Shown piece by piece: positions 33,758 to 41,734 of a stretch of DNA of 56,557 nucleotides; the stretch's first letter is position 1, and each line of letters starts with the position of its first letter. The position numbers and the translations under genes were made by a program. This DNA comes from Mycobacterium sp. E2479 (lineage in GTDB: Bacteria > Actinomycetota > Actinomycetes > Mycobacteriales > Mycobacteriaceae), in assembly GCF_001667925.1 (NCBI RefSeq), contig NZ_LZJR01000111.1:1-56557 (forward strand), written 5' to 3'. The notes under the pieces are model-generated. The model did not search any database and was not told the DNA's origin. It saw only the letters and a program-made list of their open reading frames with translations.

Positions 33758-34567
33758 TTAGCCCAGGATCGGGAAGCGACGCTTGGCGGCCAGCTCGGTG
33801 AGGGCCTCCTGCATCACCGACCGCACGTACTCGTCGACCTCGTCGACATCGGGGTCGTCGCCGAACTGCTTGGCGATGTCGATGGGTGGGAGCACCTGGG
33901 TCACGATCTTGGTGGGCAGCGGCAGGTTCGGCGGGATCACCGCGCTCAAGCCGAAGGGGAAGCCGAAGGACAGCGGCAGAATCGCGCTGCGCAGCAAGCG
34001 TTTAATGCCCAGCCGCTCGGCCAGCCAGGTGCCGCGGGTCAGATAGAGCTGGGTTTCCTGACCGCCGATGGACACCGCCGGCACGATCGGGACGCCGGCC
34101 TCGATCGCGGTGCGGACGTATCCCTTGCGGCCGTCGAAGTCGATGACGTTCTCCGAGCGGGTGGGCCGATAGGCGTCGTAGTCTCCGCCGGGGAACACGA
34201 TCACCACCCCGCCGGACCGCAATGCCTGCGCCGCGTTCTCGCGGTTGGCGCGGATGTATCCGGTGCGGCGGAAGAAGTCTGCGGTGGGCCCGGTCATCAG
34301 GATGTCGTGGCTCAGCGTGTAGACCGGGCGGTCGTACCCGAGTTTGTCGTAGAAGTGGATGCTGAAGATCGGAACGTCCATGGGGAACATGCCGCCGGAG
34401 TGGTTGCCGACGACCAGCGCTCCGCCGGGTGGGAACGTGTCCAGGCCGTGCACCTCGGACCGGAAGTATGCCTTCAGGACCGGGCGCATGACCGCCATCA
34501 GCCGCTGGGTCAGGCCAGGGTCGAACTTGCCGATGTCCCCGCCGTCGGGTTTGCCGTTGTCGGTCAC
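33758..34567 (-). CDS. Lysophospholipid/diacylglycerol acyltransferase-like protein (LPLAT, MGAT-like)
   Basis: Acyltransferase fold protein of 269 residues. The catalytic region reads VGNHSGGMFPMD (53-64): the His (56) is present, but the Asp (64) is 7 residues further rather than the 4 of classical PlsC (HX4D). This fits the MGAT-like branch of the LPLAT family. A second block, FPGGDYDAYRPT, matches the FPEG motif with Gly for Glu. It is probably membrane-associated and would transfer acyl groups to a glycerolipid acceptor. First gene of the operon with fadD12 and lipO. Rv1428c counterpart by memory. Confidence 0.85.
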   Translation of the reverse strand: MTDNGKPDGGDIGKFDPGLTQRLMAVMRPVLKAYFRSEVHGLDTFPPGGALVVGNHSGGMFPMDVPIFSIHFYDKLGYDRPVYTLSHDILMTGPTADFFRRTGYIRANRENAAQALRSGGVVIVFPGGDYDAYRPTRSENVIDFDGRKGYVRTAIEAGVPIVPAVSIGGQETQLYLTRGTWLAERLGIKRLLRSAILPLSFGFPFGLSAVIPPNLPLPTKIVTQVLPPIDIAKQFGDDPDVDEVDEYVRSVMQEALTELAAKRRFPILG

Positions 34568-35011
34568 GTTCCTCCCTTGACGCCCGCGCGGGGCCGCTTC
34601 GCCGAATCGATGGTAGCGACAAAGGCCCGGCGGCTGTCATGGTGTTTCGTATTCGAAGACCCGAAGGTGAGATGGGTCGGGCCCCGGGCGCAGCCCGGCC
34701 GGCACCGGGCAACCGGCGCGGGCGGCGCTCGACGCCCGCCGTCCGGTGCGTATCGGGAAACCCTCAACGTCCTGATCGACAGAGGTGCGCCGGCGATTTG
34801 TCCGCCCGGTACCGGCGGAGGCACGCCCTGCGGTCCGCCGGAGCATCTCTGGCGTGCGCTGAATCACCTTTTACCGCAGCTGTTTTCGTCATCGATTCCC
34901 TGGCGAGGTAGCCAGGCGCAGATCACCGGCGTGCGCAAATCGGCCCGCCCGCACGGTCGTGCCGATACATTCGATGGGCCAGCTGGTTTCTAGACAGGAA
35001 CGAGGCCGTCC
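34568..35011. other. Gene-free divergent interval
   Basis: 444 bp between the divergent acyltransferase and DUF3556 genes. It must hold both promoters. In M. tuberculosis this place has a hypothetical gene and a PE gene (Rv1429, Rv1430, by memory); I see no remnant of either. A ribosome site for the rightward gene (AGGAACGAGG) ends 6 nt before ATG 35012. Confidence 0.55.
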
Positions 35012-36769
35012 ATGGGATTCATGTCACCGGAACTTCCGGACGTCGATCGCAGTACCTGGCACACGCTGCCGCGGGCCACCCGACTGCAAGTCGTGACCCG
35101 GCACTGGGCGGAATACGGATTCGGGACACCGTACGCGGTGTATTTGCTGTACCTGCTCAAGATAGCCCTGTACGTCGTCGTACCGGCCGCGGTCATCTCG
35201 CTCACCCCCGGGCTCGGTGGCCTGGGCCACATCGGTGACTGGTGGACGCAACCCATCGTCTACCAGAAGGTCGTCATCTTCACGCTGTTATTCGAGGTCA
35301 TGGGCCTCGGCTGCGGATCCGGGCCGCTGACGGGGCGGTTCATGCCACCGATCGGAGGCATCCTTTACTGGTTGCGGCCCAACACGATTCGCCTGCCGCC
35401 CTGGCCCGGCAAGGTTCCGTTCACCGGTGGTGACCGCCGTACCGTCATCGACGTTGCGCTGTATGCCATCGTTCTGATCGGCGGGCTGTGCGCGCTGCTG
35501 TCACCCGGCCACGGCGGGCCGGTCACCGCCACCGGCGACGTCGGCCTGATCGACCCCGTCCGGGTCATCCCGACGATCGTCGCCCTGGCGCTGTTGGGAC
35601 TGCGCGACAAGACCATCTTCCTGGCCGCCCGCGGCGAACACTATTGGCTGAAGCTGCTTGTGTTCTTCTTCCCGTTCGCCGATCAGATCGCGGCGTTCAA
35701 GCTCATCATGCTGTGCCTTTGGTGGGGGGCGGCGACCTCCAAGCTCAACCACCATTTCCCGTACGTCGTGGCGGTGATGACGAGCAACAACGCGCTGCTG
35801 CGGCCCAAGCTGTTCACCCCGATCAAGCACCTGCTCTACCGCGACCACGTAAACGACCTACGGCCCACCTGGTTGCCGAAGCTGATGGCTCATGTCGGTG
35901 GCACGACAGCGGAATTCATCGTTCCCACGATCCTGGTGTTCGTCGCCGGCGATCAACCGTGGCGGTGGTTCCTGATCGGGTTCATGGTGGTCTTCCACCT
36001 CAACATCATTTCCAACCTCCCGATGGGAGTGCCGTTGGAGTGGAACGTGTTCTTCATCTTCTCGCTGTTCTATCTCTTCGGGCACTACGGCGAAATTCGT
36101 GCCACCGATCTTTCCTCGCTGCTGCTGCTGGCGCTCGTGGTGGTCGTGGTGGCCATCGTGATCGCGGGAAACATGTTCCCCGAGAAGATTTCGTTCCTGC
36201 CGGCCATGCGCTACTACGCCGGCAACTGGGCCACCAGTCTGTGGTGCTTCCGGGCGGGCGCCGAGGAGAGGGTCGACGCCGAGGTCGTCAAGAGCTCCGC
36301 GCTCGTGGTCAATCAGCTGGCCCGGCTCTACGGCCCGGAGACCGCCGAAATCATGGCGGACAAGGTGGCGGCGTTCCGCGCGATGCATATTCACGGGCGG
36401 GCGCTCAATGGCCTGTTGCCGCGGGCGATCGGCAACGAGGCCGACTACAAGGTGCGCGAGGGCGAGGTCGTGGCCGGGCCCCTGGTCGGGTGGAACTTCG
36501 GTGAAGGCCATTTGCACAACGAGCAGCTGCTCGAGGCGGTACAGCGGCGCTGCAACCTCGAGGACGGCGACCTTCGCGTGATCGTCCTCGAGGGTCAACC
36601 CATCCATATCCAAAAGCAGTGGTACCGCATCCTCGACGCCAAGACCGGATTGATCGAGGCGGGCTACGTCACCATCGAGGACATGGCGTCGCGTCAGCCA
36701 TGGCCCGAGCCGGGTGACGAATTTCCGGTCCACCTCACCACGCAGCCCGTCCTTCACGGAGAGTCGTGA
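35012..36769 (+). CDS. DUF3556 multi-pass membrane protein
   Basis: Integral membrane protein of 585 residues with roughly eight to ten hydrophobic segments in the first 400 residues (for example YLLYLLKIALYVVVPAAVI and SLLLLALVVVVVAIVIAGNM), then a soluble C-terminal domain of about 180 residues. The layout is that of the actinobacterial DUF3556 family (Rv1431 by memory). No catalytic motif is known. ATG 35012 follows a good ribosome site; ATG 35021 is also possible. It overlaps the FAD oxidoreductase gene by 4 bp (GTGA), implying a joint function, perhaps membrane lipid or isoprenoid oxidation; that is inference. Confidence 0.82.
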   Translation: MGFMSPELPDVDRSTWHTLPRATRLQVVTRHWAEYGFGTPYAVYLLYLLKIALYVVVPAAVISLTPGLGGLGHIGDWWTQPIVYQKVVIFTLLFEVMGLGCGSGPLTGRFMPPIGGILYWLRPNTIRLPPWPGKVPFTGGDRRTVIDVALYAIVLIGGLCALLSPGHGGPVTATGDVGLIDPVRVIPTIVALALLGLRDKTIFLAARGEHYWLKLLVFFFPFADQIAAFKLIMLCLWWGAATSKLNHHFPYVVAVMTSNNALLRPKLFTPIKHLLYRDHVNDLRPTWLPKLMAHVGGTTAEFIVPTILVFVAGDQPWRWFLIGFMVVFHLNIISNLPMGVPLEWNVFFIFSLFYLFGHYGEIRATDLSSLLLLALVVVVVAIVIAGNMFPEKISFLPAMRYYAGNWATSLWCFRAGAEERVDAEVVKSSALVVNQLARLYGPETAEIMADKVAAFRAMHIHGRALNGLLPRAIGNEADYKVREGEVVAGPLVGWNFGEGHLHNEQLLEAVQRRCNLEDGDLRVIVLEGQPIHIQKQWYRILDAKTGLIEAGYVTIEDMASRQPWPEPGDEFPVHLTTQPVLHGES

Positions 36770-38193
36770 CGAAGGCGGTCGTCGTCGGCGCCGGGCCCAA
36801 CGGCCTGGCCGCGGCAATCCACCTCGCCCGCCACGACATCGACGTCCAGGTGCTAGAGGCGCGCGACAGCGTCGGCGGCGGAGCACGCTCGGGTGAGCTG
36901 ACGGTGCCCGGCGTCATCCACGACCACTGCTCGGCGTTTCATCCGCTGGGAATCGGTTCACCGTTCTGGCAGCAGGTGGACCTGCAACGCTACGGCCTGG
37001 CGTGGAAGTGGCCGGAGGTCGATTGCGCACACCCGCTCGACGACGGGACCGCCGGGGTGCTGTACCGGTCGATCGATCGGACGACGGCCGGGATGGGTCC
37101 CGACGCCTCGCGGTGGCGCCGCGCGATCGGGGACCTCGCGGCCGGATTCGACGCCCTGGCCGAAGACTTGCTGCGCCCGGTGCTCAACATTCCGCGTCAC
37201 CCGGTTCGCCTCGCCGCATTCGGGCCGCGTGCGGTGCTGCCGGCCACTACATTGGCCAGGTGGTTTCGTACCGAGCAGGCCCGAGCGCTGTTCGGCGGAT
37301 CGGCCGCGCACGTCTACACCCGGCTGGACCGCCCGCTCACCGCGTCCCTCGGGCTGATGATCCTGGCCAGCGGCCACCGGTATGGATGGCCGGTCGCCGA
37401 AGGGGGATCGGGTTCGATCACCAAGGCGCTCGCCGCGGCCCTGCAATCGCACGGCGGTACCGTCGCCACCGGAGTGACCGTGGGCGGCCGCCGCGACATC
37501 CCGGACGCCGACATCATCATGCTCGACCTGAGCCCGGCCGCGGCGCTGCACCTCTACGGCGACCTCATGCCCGGGCGCATCAAACGCTCCTATGCGCGCT
37601 ACCGCCAGGGATCCTCGGCCTTCAAGGTCGACTTCGCCATCGAGGGTCACATCCCGTGGACCAACCTCGACTGCGGTCGCGCCGGCACGGTTCACCTGGG
37701 CGGCACTTTCGCCGAGATCGCCGACACGGAACGCGAACGCGCGCAAGGCAAGATGGTGCCGCGGCCGTTCGTCCTCGTCGGGCAGCAATACCTGGCCGAT
37801 CCCTCCCGGTCGGCGGGCAACATCAACCCGATCTGGGCTTACGCGCACGTGCCGTTCGGCTACACCGGCGACGCCACCGACGCCGTAGTCGACCAGATCG
37901 AGCGGTTCGCCCCTGGATTTCGCGACCGCATCGTTGCCAGCGTCAGCAAGGGCACCGCGGATTTGGCGGCCTACAACCCGAACTTCATCGGCGGCGACAT
38001 CATCGGCGGCGCCAACGACGGGCTGCAGGTCATCCTGCGCCCGCGCGTCTCGGTCAACCCGTATGCGACGGGTGTGCCGGGTGTGTACCTCTGTTCGCAG
38101 TCCACGCCGCCGGGAGCGGGCATCCACGGCCTGTGCGGTTACTACGCCGCCGAGGCGGCGTTGGGCTGGGTCTGCAAGCGCTCTCCCGGGTGA
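36766..38193 (+). CDS. FAD-dependent oxidoreductase, phytoene-desaturase-like
   Basis: Flavoprotein of 475 residues. The N-terminal dinucleotide-binding fold is VVVGAGPNGLAAAIHLARHD (GAGPNG at 8-13), with Glu of VLEARDSVGGGAR binding the ribose. The C-terminal FAD signature is GVPGVYLCSQSTPPGAGIHGL, typical of the phytoene dehydrogenase/NAD(P)-binding_8 group. The substrate is unknown: a carotenoid-like or other isoprenoid lipid is possible, but no carotenoid genes lie nearby. GTG 36766 lies within the stop of the DUF3556 gene, so the two are coupled. Rv1432 counterpart by memory. Confidence 0.85.
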   Translation: MTKAVVVGAGPNGLAAAIHLARHDIDVQVLEARDSVGGGARSGELTVPGVIHDHCSAFHPLGIGSPFWQQVDLQRYGLAWKWPEVDCAHPLDDGTAGVLYRSIDRTTAGMGPDASRWRRAIGDLAAGFDALAEDLLRPVLNIPRHPVRLAAFGPRAVLPATTLARWFRTEQARALFGGSAAHVYTRLDRPLTASLGLMILASGHRYGWPVAEGGSGSITKALAAALQSHGGTVATGVTVGGRRDIPDADIIMLDLSPAAALHLYGDLMPGRIKRSYARYRQGSSAFKVDFAIEGHIPWTNLDCGRAGTVHLGGTFAEIADTERERAQGKMVPRPFVLVGQQYLADPSRSAGNINPIWAYAHVPFGYTGDATDAVVDQIERFAPGFRDRIVASVSKGTADLAAYNPNFIGGDIIGGANDGLQVILRPRVSVNPYATGVPGVYLCSQSTPPGAGIHGLCGYYAAEAALGWVCKRSPG

Positions 38194-38365
38194 TGTTCAG
38201 CACACGATTTGACCTGTACCGATGGCCATCCTGCACAGGCGGTGATCCACACCATTACCGGCTCGGCGATCGCGCCTGTCGCTGATCTAGGCTGACCACA
38301 GGCACTGTGCGGCTCACATGCAGCAGGCACGGCGAAGACGACCAGGAAAGACAGGGAGAAATCAA

Positions 38366-39385
<1,020 letters not shown>

Positions 39386-39388
39386 GCC

Positions 39389-40618
39389 GTGGCTGTCCAT
39401 AACCTGAAAGACCTGCTCGCCGAAGGGGTTTGTGGCCGCGGCGTGCTGGTGCGCTCCGATCTGAACGTTCCGCTCGAAGACGGCAAGATCACGGATGCGG
39501 GCCGCATCACCGCCTCGGTGCCGACGTTGCGGGCGTTGGTCGACGCGGGTGCCAAGGTGGTGGTCACCGCACACCTCGGGCGGCCCAAGGGCGGAGCCGA
39601 CCCGAAGCTGTCACTGGCGCCGGTCGCCGCGGCGCTCGGTGAGCAGCTCGGCAGGCACGTGCAACTGGCAGGCGACGTCGTGGGCACCGACGCCCTGGCG
39701 CGCGCCGAGGGGTTGACCGACGGGGACGTCCTGCTGCTGGAGAACGTCCGCTTCGACGGCAGGGAAACCAGCAAGGACGATGGCGAGCGGCTGGCGCTGG
39801 CCAGGCAGCTGGCCGAATTGGTCGGGCCGACGGGCGCTTTCGTTTCCGACGGGTTCGGCGTGGTGCACCGCAAGCAGGCCTCGGTGTACGACATCGCCAC
39901 CTTGCTGCCGCACTACGCGGGCACGCTGGTGGCCCAGGAGATTCAGGTGCTCGAGCAGTTGACCAGCTCGACGGAGCGGCCCTACGCGGTGGTGCTCGGC
40001 GGGTCGAAGGTCTCCGACAAGCTCGGGGTCATCGAGTCGCTGGCGACAAAGGCCGACAGCATCGTCATCGGCGGCGGCATGTGCTTCACCTTCCTTGCCG
40101 CCCAGGGCTTCTCGGTGGGCAAGTCGCTGCTGGAAGAAGAGATGGTGGAGACCTGCCGGAACCTTCTCGACACCTACGTCGATGTGCTGCGCCTGCCGAG
40201 GGACATTGTGGTGGCCGAGAAGTTCGCCGCTGACTCACCGCCGCAAACCGTGTCGGCCGACGCCATCCCGGACGACATGATCGGCCTGGACATCGGGCCG
40301 GACTCGGTCAAACGGTTCACGGCGCTGTTGTGCAACGCCAGGACCTTGTTCTGGAACGGCCCGATGGGTGTGTTCGAGTTCCCCGCCTTCGCCGCGGGTA
40401 CGAAGGGCGTCGCCGAGGCCATCGCGGAGGCGACCGGCAAGGGCGCTTTCAGCGTGGTGGGCGGCGGGGACTCCGCGGCCGCGGTGCGCGCGCTGGGCAT
40501 CCCCGAGGGGGACTTCTCGCACATCTCCACCGGTGGCGGAGCGTCGCTGGAATACCTTGAGGGCAAGACGCTTCCGGGTATCGAGGTGTTGAGTCGACCC
40601 CAGCCAGACCACAACTAG
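39389..40618 (+). CDS. pgk: Phosphoglycerate kinase
   Basis: Transfers phosphate from 1,3-bisphosphoglycerate to ADP; 409 residues in two Rossmann-like lobes. The N-terminal substrate region shows VLVRSDLNVPL and TAHLGRPKG; the hinge and C-lobe show VLGGSKVSDKLGVI, and the nucleotide end is FSVVGGGDSAAAVRALG. GTG 39389 is 3 bp after gap, and the ribosome-binding region lies inside the gap 3' end. Coupled glycolytic operon with gap and tpiA. Rv1437 counterpart by memory. Confidence 0.96.
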   Translation: MAVHNLKDLLAEGVCGRGVLVRSDLNVPLEDGKITDAGRITASVPTLRALVDAGAKVVVTAHLGRPKGGADPKLSLAPVAAALGEQLGRHVQLAGDVVGTDALARAEGLTDGDVLLLENVRFDGRETSKDDGERLALARQLAELVGPTGAFVSDGFGVVHRKQASVYDIATLLPHYAGTLVAQEIQVLEQLTSSTERPYAVVLGGSKVSDKLGVIESLATKADSIVIGGGMCFTFLAAQGFSVGKSLLEEEMVETCRNLLDTYVDVLRLPRDIVVAEKFAADSPPQTVSADAIPDDMIGLDIGPDSVKRFTALLCNARTLFWNGPMGVFEFPAFAAGTKGVAEAIAEATGKGAFSVVGGGDSAAAVRALGIPEGDFSHISTGGGASLEYLEGKTLPGIEVLSRPQPDHN

Positions 40619-40632
40619 GGAGGCCCGAAGTC

Positions 40633-41418
40633 GTGAGCCGCAAACCGCTGATCGCCGGCAACTGGAAGATGAACCTGAACCACTTCGAGGCCATCGCGCT
40701 GGTGCAAAAGATCGCATTCGCGTTGCCGGACAAGTACTACGACAAGGTGGACGTCACTGTCCTGCCGCCGTTCACGGATCTACGCAGCGTGCAGACCCTG
40801 GTCGACGGTGACAAGCTGCGGTTGACCTACGGCGGGCAGGACCTGTCGCAGCACGACTCGGGCGCCTACACCGGCGACGTCAGCGGCGCCTTCCTGGCCA
40901 AGCTGGGTTGTACCTTCGTCGTCGTCGGGCACTCCGAGCGGCGGACCTACCATCAGGAGGACGACGCGGTGGTGGCCGCCAAGACCGCCGCCGCGCTCAG
41001 ACACGAATTGACCCCGATCGTCTGCATCGGCGAGCACCTTGATGTCCGCGAGGCGGGAAATCACGTCGGACACTGCGAGGAGCAGCTGCGCGGCTCGCTG
41101 GCCGGGCTGTCCGCCGAACAGATCGGCAAGGTCGTCATCGCCTATGAACCGGTGTGGGCCATCGGCACCGGGCGGGTGGCCAGCGCAGCAGACGCCCAGG
41201 AGGTGTGCGCGGCGATCCGCACGGAACTTTGCGCACTGGCGTCACCGCAGATCGCGGAGGGCGTGCGGGTGCTCTACGGCGGATCGGTGAACGCGAAGAA
41301 CATCGGCGAGCTGATCGCCCGCGACGACATCGACGGCGGTTTGGTCGGGGGCGCGTCCCTGGATGGCGAGCAGTTCGCCACGCTGGCGGCGATCGCCGCC
41401 GGTGGGCCGCTGCCGTGA
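40633..41418 (+). CDS. tpiA: Triosephosphate isomerase
   Basis: TIM-barrel enzyme interconverting dihydroxyacetone phosphate and glyceraldehyde 3-phosphate, 261 residues. All catalytic residues are visible: Lys12 in AGNWKMN, His100 in GHSERR, and Glu172 in YEPVWAIGTG; the phosphate-binding GGSVNAKN follows. GTG 40633 is preceded by the AGGGAGG ribosome site overlapping the pgk 3' end. Third gene of the glycolytic operon; secG follows with its own promoter. Rv1438 counterpart by memory. Confidence 0.96.
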   Translation: MSRKPLIAGNWKMNLNHFEAIALVQKIAFALPDKYYDKVDVTVLPPFTDLRSVQTLVDGDKLRLTYGGQDLSQHDSGAYTGDVSGAFLAKLGCTFVVVGHSERRTYHQEDDAVVAAKTAAALRHELTPIVCIGEHLDVREAGNHVGHCEEQLRGSLAGLSAEQIGKVVIAYEPVWAIGTGRVASAADAQEVCAAIRTELCALASPQIAEGVRVLYGGSVNAKNIGELIARDDIDGGLVGGASLDGEQFATLAAIAAGGPLP

Positions 41419-41435
41419 AAACGATTCCGTCCCGG

Positions 41436-41441
41436 TAGGCT
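41436..41441 (+). promoter_or_regulatory. -10 hexamer for leaderless secG
   Basis: TAGGCT, 7 nt before ATG 41449, with no ribosome site between. Confidence 0.5.
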
Positions 41442-41448
41442 GGCCGGC

Positions 41449-41682
41449 ATGCAGTTGGCTTTGCAGATCACCCTGGTCGTCACCAGCATCCTGGTGGTGC
41501 TGTTGGTGCTGCTGCACCGCGCCAAGGGTGGCGGCCTGTCCACGCTGTTCGGTGGCGGCGTGCAGTCCAGCCTGTCCGGTTCCACGGTGGTGGAAAAGAA
41601 CCTGGACCGGCTGACGTATTTCATCACCGCCATCTGGCTGGTGTGCATCGTCGGCATGGAGCTGCTGATCAAATACCGCTGA
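41449..41682 (+). CDS. secG: Protein-export membrane protein SecG
   Basis: Small subunit of the SecYEG translocon, 77 residues, the usual size in actinobacteria. It has two membrane helices (about 3-21 and 55-73), joined by the conserved cytoplasmic loop RAKGGGLSTLFGG. The sequence between tpiA and ppc matches the family gene order in other mycobacteria. Likely transcribed from its own leaderless promoter. Rv1440 counterpart by memory. Confidence 0.95.
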   Translation: MQLALQITLVVTSILVVLLVLLHRAKGGGLSTLFGGGVQSSLSGSTVVEKNLDRLTYFITAIWLVCIVGMELLIKYR

Positions 41683-41734
41683 CGGCTGATCTGTCGACGG
41701 GCGGACGCCGACATCCGCATCGATACTGGGTCCC

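Noticed and set aside
32909..34993. Long plus-strand open frame of 694 codons
   Set aside because: It runs antisense through fadD12 and the acyltransferase, both with intact catalytic motifs; a typical GC-rich shadow frame without family features.
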